NCBI GenBank assembly: GCA_049890215.1
Contig: JBMHBX010000012.1
Coordinates: 1-64,000 of the forward strand
Source: UBA685 sp049890215
Lineage (GTDB): Bacteria; Pseudomonadota; Alphaproteobacteria; Puniceispirillales; Puniceispirillaceae
Direction: 5' to 3'
Length of the DNA stretch: 64,000 bases
Shown here: positions 35,281-45,240 of the stretch, piece by piece
Numbering within the stretch: the first letter of the stretch is position 1
Layout: every line of letters starts with the position of its first letter
The notes under the pieces: model-generated
The model's input: the letters and a program-made list of their open reading frames with translations, nothing else
Databases searched by the model: none
What the model was told of the DNA's origin: nothing
Program-made: the position numbers and the translations under genes

Positions 35281-38130
35281 CTAGCGGAGTGCCAAAGCCT
35301 CTTTGACCAGATCTGTTTGTTCCTTGGCATGACGAGAAGCAGATCCTGTTGCCGGAGACGCTGCTGCTGTTCTGCCAGCATAGGCCGGACGACCCGCCTT
35401 CATCTTGGCTGCCATCATTGCCTGTTCAATATCATCTCTGACAAAATGCCAGGCGCCCATATTTTGTGGCTCTTCCTGACACCAGATCACATCTGCCTTT
35501 GGCGTCTTTTTCAAAATCTCTGTCAGCGTATCACCGGCAAAAGGATAAAGCTGCTCAACACGAATGATTTTGACATTTTTCTGGCCTGCCTCGCGGCGCA
35601 TAGCCTCAATGTCATAATAGACCTTACCAGAACACAGCACGATCCGATCAACACTCTTATCCTGAATGTGCGCATCTGCCTCATCCAATATGCGATGGAA
35701 ACAAGTGCCAGGCCCCATATCTGATAAATCAGAAATACACGCTTTATGACGCAGTAAGGATTTCGGTGTCATCACTACCAGAGGCTTTCTGACATCCCGC
35801 TTTAGCTGACGGCGCAACACATGGAAATAATTCGCAGGAGTCGAACAATTCACTACCTGCATATTATCTTCGGCACAAAGCTGAAGATATCTCTCAAGCC
35901 TGGCTGATGAATGTTCCGGACCCTGTCCTTCATAGCCATGTGGCAATAACAGAACAAGACCATTCATGCGCAGCCATTTTGCCTCACCAGATGAGATAAA
36001 TTGGTCAACCACCACCTGAGCGCCATTGGCAAAGTCACCAAATTGCGCTTCCCACATGACAAGGGCATTTGGCTCTGCTTGTGCAAATCCATATTCAAAG
36101 CCCATGACAGAGGCTTCTGATAAGGGCGAATCAATCACTTCAAAAGCGCCTTGGTCAGATGATAAATTCATCAAAGGCGTATAGCGTCTTTCATCTTGCT
36201 GATCGATAAAGACAGCGTGACGCTGGCTAAAGGTGCCACGACAGGAATCTTGGCCTGATAGGCGCACAGGATTACCCTCAAGCAACAAGGATCCAAATGC
36301 AAGATGCTCAGCCGTTGACCAGTCAATGCCTGTGCCAGATGAGATAGCTTTGTGTCTTGCGTCAATCACTCTTTGCAATTTGCTGTGAATTTTCAGATCA
36401 GACGGCACATTTGTGATAACCTCACCAATCTGGCGCAATATATCTTCACTGACATCAGTCTCACCGCGCCTTGGTCCGCCTTTGGCAATTTTAATACCGG
36501 TCCACTGACCTTCAAGCCAATCTGCTTTATTCGGCTTATAAGTCGCACCAATTTCAAATTCTTCATTCAAATGGGCATTATGGCTGTCAATAATGGCCTG
36601 TGCTTCATCTTGTGTTAACAGACCTTCAGCTATCAGCTGGTTACCATAAATCTCTCTGGTAGAGGGCTGATTCGCAATTTTCTGATACATTTGCGGTTGT
36701 GTAAATGATGGCTCATCACCTTCATTATGCCCAAAGCGGCGATAACAGAAAATATCAAGAACCACATCTACCCCAAAAGTTTGGCGGAATTCAATTGCGA
36801 TACGCGCGGCATGAACAACTGCCTCAGCATCATCACCATTGACATGCAAAATAGGTGCCATCACCATTTTCGCCACATCAGTCGGATAAGGCGAAGAGCG
36901 TGAATAATGCGGGCTTGTTGTAAACCCAACCTGATTATTGACGATGATATGTATCGTCCCACCTGTGCGATAGCCGCGCAAAGCGGAAAAGGCAAATGTC
37001 TCAGCAACCACACCCTGGCCTGCAAAAGCGGCATCTCCATGAAGAAGCACACCAAGCACCTTGCGCCGATCAGTATCTGATTGCTGTTCTTGTTTGGCGC
37101 GCACACGTCCAATCACCACAGGATCGACAATCTCAAGATGAGACGGATTTGGCGCTAATGATAAATGAATTTCATTTTCATCAAACTGCCTGTCAGAAGA
37201 CGCCCCCATATGATATTTCACATCACCAGAGCCGCCGGCTTCTTCCGGATTTGCCTGATTTCCCAGAAATTCTGAGGTAATCGCGCGAAACGGCTTGCGC
37301 ATGACATTATTGAGCACATTCAAACGCCCGCGATGGGCCATGCCGATCACGACCTCTTTGAGACCCATCTGACCACCACGCTTCAAAATCTGCTCAAGCG
37401 CCGGAACAAGTGCTTCACCGCCATCAAGACCAAAGCGCTTTGTGCCAATATATTTTTTATGTAAAAACTGTTCAAAATTTTCTGCATGAACTAGCTTTTC
37501 AAAAATAGCAACTTTGCCACGTTTGGTAAATTCAGTGCGATTATGGACAGCCTCTATGCGTTCTTGAATCCATGCTTTTTGCGCAGGATCCTGAATATGC
37601 ATGAATTCCACACCAATCGTAGCGCAATAGGTCGCACGCAAAATCGCCATAATTTCGTTCAAAGTGGCAATTTCCTGACCCAGAACATAATTGATGAAAA
37701 TCGGGCGGTCATAATCATCTTGGCCAAAGCCGTAAGTCGCAGGGTCAAGCTCAGGGTGAATCTCTTTTTCCGTCAGGCCAAGAGGATCCAATTCTGCCAA
37801 CAGATGACCTCTGATACGATAGGCTCTTATCAGCATAATCGCGCGCAATGAATCCAAAGTGGCAGAGCGCACATCACCTGCTATCAGATCACGGTTGCCG
37901 GCAATGCCCTTTGCCACCGCCTTGATAGACGCATCAGGATCATGAGCGCCAATGACTTGTGATGGCTCTTTGCCCCAGCTTGGTCTTGCCTCAACCTCGG
38001 CGGTCATTTCACCCATTGTGGCGAAATAAGCTGCCCAGTCAGCATCAACAGATTTCGGGTCTTGAGACCATGCTTTATGCATCTCAGAAATAAAGGTGGC
38101 ATTTGCGCCAGAAAGAAGAGTGCTATCCAT
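35281..38130 (-). CDS. sucA: 2-oxoglutarate dehydrogenase E1
   Basis: Thiamine-diphosphate E1 that decarboxylates 2-oxoglutarate and succinylates the lipoyl arm of SucB. The 949-residue product has the N-terminal E2-contact segment (SGANATFISEMHKAWSQDP) and the ThDP-site segments GMAHRGRLNVL and HGDAAFAGQGVVAE. Its C-terminal pyrimidine-binding part has GYEGQGPEHSSARLER. It lies 128 bases after sucD; no clear terminator or promoter was seen in that gap, so co-transcription with sucCD is plausible. Confidence 0.97.
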   Translation of the reverse strand: MDSTLLSGANATFISEMHKAWSQDPKSVDADWAAYFATMGEMTAEVEARPSWGKEPSQVIGAHDPDASIKAVAKGIAGNRDLIAGDVRSATLDSLRAIMLIRAYRIRGHLLAELDPLGLTEKEIHPELDPATYGFGQDDYDRPIFINYVLGQEIATLNEIMAILRATYCATIGVEFMHIQDPAQKAWIQERIEAVHNRTEFTKRGKVAIFEKLVHAENFEQFLHKKYIGTKRFGLDGGEALVPALEQILKRGGQMGLKEVVIGMAHRGRLNVLNNVMRKPFRAITSEFLGNQANPEEAGGSGDVKYHMGASSDRQFDENEIHLSLAPNPSHLEIVDPVVIGRVRAKQEQQSDTDRRKVLGVLLHGDAAFAGQGVVAETFAFSALRGYRTGGTIHIIVNNQVGFTTSPHYSRSSPYPTDVAKMVMAPILHVNGDDAEAVVHAARIAIEFRQTFGVDVVLDIFCYRRFGHNEGDEPSFTQPQMYQKIANQPSTREIYGNQLIAEGLLTQDEAQAIIDSHNAHLNEEFEIGATYKPNKADWLEGQWTGIKIAKGGPRRGETDVSEDILRQIGEVITNVPSDLKIHSKLQRVIDARHKAISSGTGIDWSTAEHLAFGSLLLEGNPVRLSGQDSCRGTFSQRHAVFIDQQDERRYTPLMNLSSDQGAFEVIDSPLSEASVMGFEYGFAQAEPNALVMWEAQFGDFANGAQVVVDQFISSGEAKWLRMNGLVLLLPHGYEGQGPEHSSARLERYLQLCAEDNMQVVNCSTPANYFHVLRRQLKRDVRKPLVVMTPKSLLRHKACISDLSDMGPGTCFHRILDEADAHIQDKSVDRIVLCSGKVYYDIEAMRREAGQKNVKIIRVEQLYPFAGDTLTEILKKTPKADVIWCQEEPQNMGAWHFVRDDIEQAMMAAKMKAGRPAYAGRTAAASPATGSASRHAKEQTDLVKEALALR

Positions 38131-38258
38131 GAGTTGTCTTCCAGAATTCCTCTTTATCCGCGCCTTATTATCAAGACGCTTTCCTGTTTTACCAGGCCCC
38201 CGATGGTTACAGTAACGCAGTTTTCACTGATTACCAAACCATCAGAGCATGATGTTCT

Positions 38259-39143
38259 TTATGATGAAAAAGAGGCGATTGCCTTTTGAATCGCATCTCC
38301 CAAATCAGCAGGCGATTTTGCCATCACAAATCCGGCCTCTTGCATGGCAGCGATCTTATCAGACGCTGCACCAGAACCGCCTGCCACAATCGCGCCTGCA
38401 TGGCCCATACGCCTGCCAGGAGGCGCTGTTTGACCAGCGATAAATCCGGCAATTGGTTTTTTATGCGGATGGCTTGCATAATAAGCAGCGGCCTCTTCTT
38501 CGGCAGATCCGCCAATTTCACCAATCATCACAATGGCTTCTGTTTGCGGATCATCAAGGAATAATGATAAGCAATCAATAAAATTGGTGCCATTTACAGG
38601 GTCGCCGCCAATCCCGATACAAGTTGACTGGCCAAGACCGGCTGCCGTTGTTTGCGCCACCGCCTCATAAGTCAATGTACCAGATCTCGACACAATCCCG
38701 ATTTTACCTGCTTTGTGAATGTGACCTGGCATAATACCAATTTTACACTCACCAGGTGTAATAATCCCGGGGCAATTCGGGCCGATAAGACGGCTTTGAC
38801 TTCCTGCAAGTGCGCGCTTGACGGCCACCATATCCATCACAGGAATCCCTTCTGTGATACAAACAATCAGCTCAATACCTGCTGAAATCGCTTCTAAGAT
38901 AGAATCAGCTGCAAAAGGTGGCGGGACATATATCACAGACGCATTCGCCCCTGTCTGCATGACAGCCTCTGCCACAGTGTTAAAGACAGGCAGGCCAAGA
39001 TGGGTTTGCCCCCCTTTACCAGGTGTGACCCCGCCAACCATATTGGTTCCATAAGCAATGGCCTGTTCTGAATGAAAGGTGCCTTGTGCCCCTGTAAAAC
39101 CCTGACAGATGACTTTGGTTTGTTTATTCACTAATACTGACAT
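38259..39143 (-). CDS. sucD: succinyl-CoA synthetase alpha subunit
   Basis: Alpha subunit of the enzyme that turns succinyl-CoA into succinate with nucleotide formation. The 294-residue product has an N-terminal CoA-binding Rossmann domain (KVICQGFTGAQGTFHSEQAIAYG), the SRSGTLTYE segment, and the phosphohistidine in GRRMGHAGAIV at about 246. It follows sucC by 5 bases. Confidence 0.97.
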   Translation of the reverse strand: MSVLVNKQTKVICQGFTGAQGTFHSEQAIAYGTNMVGGVTPGKGGQTHLGLPVFNTVAEAVMQTGANASVIYVPPPFAADSILEAISAGIELIVCITEGIPVMDMVAVKRALAGSQSRLIGPNCPGIITPGECKIGIMPGHIHKAGKIGIVSRSGTLTYEAVAQTTAAGLGQSTCIGIGGDPVNGTNFIDCLSLFLDDPQTEAIVMIGEIGGSAEEEAAAYYASHPHKKPIAGFIAGQTAPPGRRMGHAGAIVAGGSGAASDKIAAMQEAGFVMAKSPADLGDAIQKAIASFSS

Positions 39144-39148
39144 GATCT

Positions 39149-40315
39149 TTACGCCCCCTTCACAGCAGACACAATTTTGGCTGCCGCATCCGCTAAATTA
39201 TCTGCCGGAATAATAGCAAGGCCTGATTCGGCCATGATTTTTTTACCTTCTTCAACATTTGTGCCTTCAAGACGCACAACAAGCGGCTTTGTCAGCCCCA
39301 AATCACGCGCCGCGCCAACCACGCCATCAGCGATAATATCGCAACGCATAATGCCGCCAAAAATATTGACCAAAATGCCTTTTACATTGTCATCTGACAG
39401 GATGATTTTGAAAGCTTCGGTGACTTTTTCTTTGGTCGCACCGCCGCCAACATCCAAAAAGTTAGCAGGCTCACCACCTTCAAGCTTGATGATATCCATC
39501 GTGGCCATTGCCAGACCTGCGCCATTGACCATACAACCAATATCACCATCTAATTTGATATAGTTGAGATCAAATTCAGAGGCGCGCACTTCTGCTGGAT
39601 CTTCTTCGCTCAAATCGCGCAATTCCATAATATCAGGATGGCGATAAAGTGCATTATCATCAAAACCAATTTTGGCATCCAATGCCATCAGATCACCGTC
39701 ACCTGTCACCACAAGCGGGTTAATCTCGATCATCGCAGCGTCTTTTTCACAAAAAGCGCGGAACATACCACGCATAAAGCTTGTTGCTTTTTTCGCAGTG
39801 TCACCGCGCAAATCAAGCTCATCACAAATACGGCGAATATGGTGAGGCATCATGCCTGTTGCAGGGTCAATTGACAAAGTCAGTATTTTTTCCGGCGTTG
39901 CAGCTGCCACTTCTTCAATATCCATCCCCCCTTCTGTAGAGGCAATCACTGTCACCTGAGAAGAGGCTCTGTCGACCAATAAAGAGAGATATAATTCACG
40001 CGCGATATCACAGCCATCTTCGATATAAAGGCGGTTGACTTCTTTGCCTGACGGGCCTGTCTGATGTGTGACCAACGTCATGCCAAGCATGCGTTCTGCT
40101 TCACCTCTGACATCATCTAGGGTTTTAACAACGCTAACCCCGCCTGCCTTACCACGCCCGCCTGCGTGAATCTGTGCTTTGACCACATAAACCGGACCAC
40201 CTAATTTTTCAGCTGCCTGCACAGCTTCATCAACAGAAAAAGCAGCCTGCCCGCGTGCCACATTCACCCCATAGCCAGCCAAAAGTGCTTTTGCCTGATG
40301 TTCATGAATATTCAT
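39149..40315 (-). CDS. sucC: succinyl-CoA synthetase beta subunit
   Basis: Nucleotide-binding beta subunit. The 388-residue product starts MNIHEHQAKALLAGYG. An ATP-grasp domain (VVKAQIHAGGRGKAGGV) at about 43-60 and the C-terminal CoA-ligase part (ILVNIFGGIMRCDIIADG) are clear. It stands 80 bases after the mdh terminator, so it should need its own promoter or read-through; I saw no strong promoter in that gap. Confidence 0.97.
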   Translation of the reverse strand: MNIHEHQAKALLAGYGVNVARGQAAFSVDEAVQAAEKLGGPVYVVKAQIHAGGRGKAGGVSVVKTLDDVRGEAERMLGMTLVTHQTGPSGKEVNRLYIEDGCDIARELYLSLLVDRASSQVTVIASTEGGMDIEEVAAATPEKILTLSIDPATGMMPHHIRRICDELDLRGDTAKKATSFMRGMFRAFCEKDAAMIEINPLVVTGDGDLMALDAKIGFDDNALYRHPDIMELRDLSEEDPAEVRASEFDLNYIKLDGDIGCMVNGAGLAMATMDIIKLEGGEPANFLDVGGGATKEKVTEAFKIILSDDNVKGILVNIFGGIMRCDIIADGVVGAARDLGLTKPLVVRLEGTNVEEGKKIMAESGLAIIPADNLADAAAKIVSAVKGA

Positions 40316-40382
40316 CTTTTAACCCCACTTAGTCGTCATTTCCCCTGCGACTTCCCACCTTATCGGGGCAGAAAATCACTTC

Positions 40383-40409
40383 AAAAAAAACGGGCTTATT
40401 CAGCCCGTT
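40383..40409 (-). terminator. terminator spanning the mdh stop codon
   Basis: Read leftward: AACGGGC (40409-40403), a 7-base loop, GCCCGTT (40395-40389), then T bases (40388-40383). The TAA stop of mdh (40398-40396) lies in the loop. It separates mdh from sucC. Confidence 0.85.
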
Positions 40410-41346
40410 CAGTTATCTCATTTAATGTTCTGACAGCCGCAACTGAATGATCAAACATAGCTTGTTCTTCCTCATTTAGGGCAATCTCAACAACACGTTC
40501 GACCCCATTTGCGCCAAGCACAGCCGGCACACCAACATAGAGCCCGTCAAGACCATAAGCCCCGTCAACATAAGCAGCGCATGGCAAGACACGCTTTTTA
40601 TCTTTCAGGTAAGCCTCTGCCATCTCAATCGCAGATGAGGCAGGCGCATAAAAAGCAGACCCTGTCTTTAGCAAACCAACAATTTCAGCACCGCCATCTC
40701 TTGTGCGTTGCACGATCTCAGCAATTTTTTCCTCAGTTGACCATCCCATCTTGATCAAATCAGGCACAGGAATACCAGCCACCGTAGAATAACGTGTCAA
40801 AGGCACCATCGTATCGCCATGACCACCAAGAACAAAGGCTGTGACATCCTGCACAGACACATCAAATTCTTCAGCCAAAAAATAGCGGAAACGTGCCGAA
40901 TCAAGAACACCTGCCATACCCACAACTTTATTTGTTGCAAGACCGGCGGCACGTTGCAAAACACCAACCATGGCATCAAGCGGATTGGTGATACAAATCA
41001 CAAAAGCATTTGGGCAATGGTCTTTAATCCCGGCGCCAACTTGCTTCATCACATTTGTGTTAATGCCAATCAGATCATCACGGCTCATGCCAGGCTTTCT
41101 GGCAACACCGGCTGTGACAATCACCACATCACTATCTTTGAGTGCGCTGTAATCATTCGCGCCAGAAACAGCCGCATTAAACCCTTCAACAGGGCTTGCT
41201 TGCGCAATATCAAGCGCTTTGCCTTGCGGAATGCCTTCGGCGATATCGAACAGAACCACATCACCCATTTCCTTGAGGCCTGCTAAAAGCGCAAGCGTAC
41301 CGCCAATATTGCCAGATCCAACTAGCGCAATTTTGTTACGTGCCAT
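40396..41346 (-). CDS. mdh: malate dehydrogenase
   Basis: NAD-dependent oxidation of malate to oxaloacetate. The product has about 316 residues, LDH-like type. The NAD motif is GSGNIGG at about 9-15, the substrate-binding arginine segment is RKPGMSRDDL, and the catalytic histidine is in GGHGDTMVP. ATG 41346 has a GAGGA site. A longer frame from ATG 41412 is unlikely because the predicted transcript starts at about 41418, leaving no room for a ribosome site. The 3' end is built into a terminator hairpin. Confidence 0.97.
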   Translation of the reverse strand: MARNKIALVGSGNIGGTLALLAGLKEMGDVVLFDIAEGIPQGKALDIAQASPVEGFNAAVSGANDYSALKDSDVVIVTAGVARKPGMSRDDLIGINTNVMKQVGAGIKDHCPNAFVICITNPLDAMVGVLQRAAGLATNKVVGMAGVLDSARFRYFLAEEFDVSVQDVTAFVLGGHGDTMVPLTRYSTVAGIPVPDLIKMGWSTEEKIAEIVQRTRDGGAEIVGLLKTGSAFYAPASSAIEMAEAYLKDKKRVLPCAAYVDGAYGLDGLYVGVPAVLGANGVERVVEIALNEEEQAMFDHSVAAVRTLNEITERAE

Positions 41347-41387
41347 GACGTCCTCATCTTTTGTCATTAAAACCGGTTGTGCCTGTA

Positions 41388-41405
41388 TTGTGTAATTCCA
41401 CACAA
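41388..41405. promoter_or_regulatory. inverted repeat in the mdh leader
   Basis: TTGTGT-6-ACACAA, a perfect 6-bp inverted repeat, just downstream of the predicted mdh start site and directly next to a second inverted repeat. Possible operator or RNA fold. Confidence 0.5.
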
Positions 41406-41422
41406 GCGACATTATTTGTCGC
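41406..41422. promoter_or_regulatory. inverted repeat over the mdh start site
   Basis: GCGAC-7-GTCGC, a perfect 5-bp inverted repeat. It starts 3 bases past the -10 element and covers the predicted transcription start. The position suits a repressor site. Confidence 0.5.
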
Positions 41423-41424
41423 GA

Positions 41425-41453
41425 TTTATAGCGAATTTGACATGCAAAAACAA
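41425..41453 (-). promoter_or_regulatory. putative mdh promoter
   Basis: Read leftward: TTGTTT (41453-41448), a 17-base spacer, TATAAA (41430-41425). The predicted start is near 41418. The -10 matches five of six consensus bases; the -35 is weak. Confidence 0.5.
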
Positions 41454-41508
41454 TGCTTAAATGACCTGTTTGCCGCAGAACAGACCTGCGAATAACGGGA
41501 TATAACAG

Positions 41509-42588
41509 CTAGCTTAGGCGACTCATCTCAGACAGACGAGACACTGTTCTGTCAAATTCGAATGCCCATTGCCGGCCATGATACAGGCTATCCATTGGGC
41601 AATCAGAGCTTGCCACCAAAAACCGGCCACGATCATAAAGCGCATCTATCAGCCACATAAACCTTCGTGCTTCATTTTGCAGATCATTGCCAAGGAGCGG
41701 AATATCGGTCATGAACAGGCCGGTCAGCCTGTCTGCAATCGCCACAAAATCGCGTGCTGCCAATGGTTCTGCGCATAAATCGTGAAAAGACAAAAACGCA
41801 ATATTATGGGCCGTTTTTTTCAAAATAAGGTCTCTGCCTGCCACCTTCAGAGACAAGCTGTGTGGCGCCTCGCCATTGGTGACCTTGGCAAATTGCGCTT
41901 TCATATTCACCATAGCACTCTCATCTGCAGGGACATACCAGCGCGGATCTTTGCCAAGAAGGCGACTGCGCCAATCCTGACCTTTTGCAATTTCCTGAAC
42001 AGAGCAGCTTTGTTTTATCTGGGCAATAAAGGGCAGGAATCTGTCTCGGTGCAGACCATCTTTATAGAGCTCATCCGGATGACGATTCGAAGTTGCCACC
42101 ACAATAATACCTTGTGAGAGCAGACCATCAAACAGACGTTGCACAATCATGGCATCTGCGATATCGCGCACTTCCATCTCATCAAAACATAATAAATCAA
42201 TGCCACTGCCAAGCGCGACCGCGGTATCTTTTACCGGATTTTTTGACCCTGCTTTACGCGCCTCATTCATTTTATCATGCGCTTGCACCATAAAATCATG
42301 GAAATGCACACGCAGACCATAGCCCTTTGGCAGGCAGTCATAAAATAAGTCCATCATCATGGATTTGCCGCGACCCACGCCGCCATAAAGATACAGACCC
42401 TTTACGGGCTGTCTCTGGCGGCCACGCAGCTTCTGCCACATGCTTTGTGTCTGACGGGCCGTCACCTTGTGATATAACTCATCAAGCATTGCAACAATCT
42501 GGCGTTGACCGTCATCTTGTGTCAGCTTGCCAGTTGCGATCAAAGCCTCATAGCGCTCTTTTGGGGTGAGGTGCGTGTCCTTTGCCAA
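41509..42588 (-). CDS. zapE: cell division ATPase ZapE (AFG1 family)
   Basis: A 359-residue AFG1/ZapE-type P-loop ATPase. The Walker A is GGVGRGKSMMMD at about 85-96, and the Walker B region is LLCFDEMEVRDIADAMI. RFLPFI and the C-terminal RFMWLIDALYDRGRFLVAS are family marks. In E. coli ZapE binds FtsZ and destabilises its polymers; the mitochondrial homologue deals with respiratory-chain proteins. It follows sdhB by 5 bases, so it probably shares the sdh transcript. Confidence 0.92.
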   Translation of the reverse strand: MAKDTHLTPKERYEALIATGKLTQDDGQRQIVAMLDELYHKVTARQTQSMWQKLRGRQRQPVKGLYLYGGVGRGKSMMMDLFYDCLPKGYGLRVHFHDFMVQAHDKMNEARKAGSKNPVKDTAVALGSGIDLLCFDEMEVRDIADAMIVQRLFDGLLSQGIIVVATSNRHPDELYKDGLHRDRFLPFIAQIKQSCSVQEIAKGQDWRSRLLGKDPRWYVPADESAMVNMKAQFAKVTNGEAPHSLSLKVAGRDLILKKTAHNIAFLSFHDLCAEPLAARDFVAIADRLTGLFMTDIPLLGNDLQNEARRFMWLIDALYDRGRFLVASSDCPMDSLYHGRQWAFEFDRTVSRLSEMSRLS

Positions 42589-42593
42589 AGGCG

Positions 42594-43376
42594 TTACCCT
42601 TGACGTTCAACCATCAATTTTTTGATTTCCCCAATCGCCTTTCCTGGGTTCAGGCCTTTCGGGCATGTCTGGGCACAATTCATAATGGTGTGGCAGCGAT
42701 AAAGACGGAACGGATCTTCGAGCGCATCAAGACGCTCACCTGTATGATCATCGCGGCTGTCTGCAATCCACCGATAAGCTTGCAACAACACAGCCGGCCC
42801 TAAATATCTGTCCCCATTCCACCAATAAGACGGGCAGGAGGTTGTACAGCTAAAGCACAACACACATTCCCACAAACCATCAATCTCAGCGCGCTCTTCA
42901 GGAGATTGTTTTCTCTCACCGCCTTCTGGCGCAGGGGTTTGTGATTTCAGCCATGGCTCAATCGAAGTCAGCTGGGCATAAGCATGGCTGAGATCAGGCA
43001 CCAAATCCTTGACGACCGGCATATGAGGCAAAGGATATATCGCAGCATCACCTTTGATATCATCAATTGATTTGAGACAAGCAAGTGTGTTCTGCCCGTC
43101 AATATTCATCGAGCATGACCCACAAATCCCTTCACGGCATGATCTGCGGAAGGTCACAGTGCTGTCTATTTCATTTTTGATTTTGATCAGCGCATCAAGA
43201 ACCATAGGCCCGCAATTATCAAGATCGACCTCATAGGTATCTATGCGCGGATTATCTTCATCATCAGGTGACCAGCGATAAATCTGGAAATTCTTTGTGT
43301 TTACCGCGCCTTCAGGGGCAGGGTGGGTTTGCCCTTTTTGCGGTTGAGACTGTTTCGGCAGAGTAAATTGCGCCAT
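42594..43376 (-). CDS. sdhB: succinate dehydrogenase iron-sulfur subunit
   Basis: Electron-transfer subunit of complex II, 260 residues. The 2Fe-2S cluster cysteines are in CREGICGSC...C at about 95-115; the 4Fe-4S and 3Fe-4S ligands are in CVLCFSCTTSCPSYWW and CAQTCPKGLNP. The Trp that helps bind ubiquinone is in SYWWNGDRY. It lies 11 bases after sdhA. Confidence 0.97.
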   Translation of the reverse strand: MAQFTLPKQSQPQKGQTHPAPEGAVNTKNFQIYRWSPDDEDNPRIDTYEVDLDNCGPMVLDALIKIKNEIDSTVTFRRSCREGICGSCSMNIDGQNTLACLKSIDDIKGDAAIYPLPHMPVVKDLVPDLSHAYAQLTSIEPWLKSQTPAPEGGERKQSPEERAEIDGLWECVLCFSCTTSCPSYWWNGDRYLGPAVLLQAYRWIADSRDDHTGERLDALEDPFRLYRCHTIMNCAQTCPKGLNPGKAIGEIKKLMVERQG

Positions 43377-43387
43377 AGCAAAGCGTC

Positions 43388-45178
43388 CTAATACACACGT
43401 GCCACTGGCGGCACTGGTTCAACTTCATTTGTCAGGGTTGTCATTGTGACATCACGATAATCAAGCGTGGATTTATTATGCTCATCAAGCCACATCACTG
43501 TATGCTTCATCCAATTTTCATCATCACGATCCGGAAAATCTTCATGGGCATGCGCGCCGCGTGATTCTTTGCGCTGATCAGCAGAACGAATTGTCACAAG
43601 CGCCTGACTCATCAGATTCTCAAGCTCTAATGATTCAATCAAATCTGTATTCCAGATAAGTGATCTGTCCTGAATGCCGATATCGCTCATCTGTGCGGCG
43701 ATTCCATCCATTTCTTTGACACCTTCTGTCAGGCTGTCACCTGATCTGAAGACAGCGGCATATTTTTGCATGGCTTTTTGCATATCAAGACGCAAATCAC
43801 CCACAGATGTTTTGCCTTTGGCATGACGCGCTCTGTCAAAGCGATCCAATATCTTATCAGTCGCAGATGATGATAATGGTGCATGAGATGCGCCGGGTGT
43901 CAGCACATCAGCCGCGCGGTGCGCTGCCGCTCTGCCAAATACCACAATATCAAGCAGAGAATTCGTCCCAAGGCGATTGGCGCCATGCACAGACACACAA
44001 GCCGCCTCACCAATAGCCATCAGCCCTTGTGCCACACGGTTGGGATCATCTGCAGTCGGCGATAAGACCTCACCATGATAATTTGTCGGAATACCGCCCA
44101 TGTTATAATGCACAGTTGGCAATACAGGGATTGGCTCTCTTGTAACATCAACACCACAGAAAATTTTCGCAGTCTCTGTGATACCCGGCAGACGTTCATG
44201 CAATGTTTCTGGTGCAATATGCTCAAGATGCAACATGATATGATCTTTATTCGGGCCAACGCCGCGGCCTTCATTAATTTCCATGGTCATTGCGCGGCTA
44301 ACCACATCACGGCTTGCCAGATCTTTGGCAGTTGGGGCATAGCGCTCCATAAAACGCTCACCTTCTGAATTAGTCAGATAGCCACCTTCGCCGCGTGCGC
44401 CTTCGGTGATAAGAACACCAGCGCCATAAACACCTGTTGGATGAAATTGCACAAATTCCATATCCTGAAGTGGTAAGCCGGCACGAAGGGCCATTGCATT
44501 GCCATCACCTGTACAGGTATGCGCAGATGTACAAGAGAAATACACACGCCCATAACCACCTGTGGCAAGCACAGTGCGCTGACCCAAAAAGCGGTGGATA
44601 GAGCCATCTTCCATACAGAGCGCCAGGATACCACGACAGCTGCCATCATCATCCATGATCAGATCAATCGCATAATATTCCACGAAAAATTCTGCCCTGT
44701 GACGCAAACATTGCTGATAAAGGGTATGCAGGATAGCATGGCCTGTTCTGTCAGCCGCCGCACAAGCGCGCCTTGCCATTGATTTTCCGTAATCAAGCGT
44801 ATGACCACCAAAGGGACGCTGATAAATATTACCTTCTTCTGTACGTGAAAAAGGCACACCATAATTTTCAAGCTCAACCACAGATGGGATAGCATTACGG
44901 CACATATATTCAATCGAATCCTGATCACCCAACCAGTCAGATCCTTTGATTGTATCATACATATGAAAGCGCCAATTATCACCTTCACCCATATTATTCA
45001 GCGCCGCGCCAATACCACCTTGCGCTGCCACAGTATGAGATCTGGTTGGGAATACCTTTGTGATACAAGCCGTACGGAGCCCTGATGTCGCCATACCAAG
45101 CGTTGCACGCAACCCTGCGCCGCCGGCACCCACAACAACCACATCATAATGATGGTCAGTCATATCATAAGCACTCAT
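43388..45178 (-). CDS. sdhA: succinate dehydrogenase flavoprotein subunit
   Basis: Catalytic subunit of complex II, 596 residues. FAD attaches covalently at His48 in RSHTVAAQGG. The dinucleotide motif is GAGGAGLRA at 17-25, and QFHPTGVYGAG and EGARGEGGYL mark the active site. It lies between sdhD and sdhB. Confidence 0.98.
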   Translation of the reverse strand: MSAYDMTDHHYDVVVVGAGGAGLRATLGMATSGLRTACITKVFPTRSHTVAAQGGIGAALNNMGEGDNWRFHMYDTIKGSDWLGDQDSIEYMCRNAIPSVVELENYGVPFSRTEEGNIYQRPFGGHTLDYGKSMARRACAAADRTGHAILHTLYQQCLRHRAEFFVEYYAIDLIMDDDGSCRGILALCMEDGSIHRFLGQRTVLATGGYGRVYFSCTSAHTCTGDGNAMALRAGLPLQDMEFVQFHPTGVYGAGVLITEGARGEGGYLTNSEGERFMERYAPTAKDLASRDVVSRAMTMEINEGRGVGPNKDHIMLHLEHIAPETLHERLPGITETAKIFCGVDVTREPIPVLPTVHYNMGGIPTNYHGEVLSPTADDPNRVAQGLMAIGEAACVSVHGANRLGTNSLLDIVVFGRAAAHRAADVLTPGASHAPLSSSATDKILDRFDRARHAKGKTSVGDLRLDMQKAMQKYAAVFRSGDSLTEGVKEMDGIAAQMSDIGIQDRSLIWNTDLIESLELENLMSQALVTIRSADQRKESRGAHAHEDFPDRDDENWMKHTVMWLDEHNKSTLDYRDVTMTTLTNEVEPVPPVARVY

Positions 45179-45240
45179 GTGAAATCCTTACCCTTATCTT
45201 GGATGTTTAAAACCAGTCCCATCATTGCCATGTTCATATT

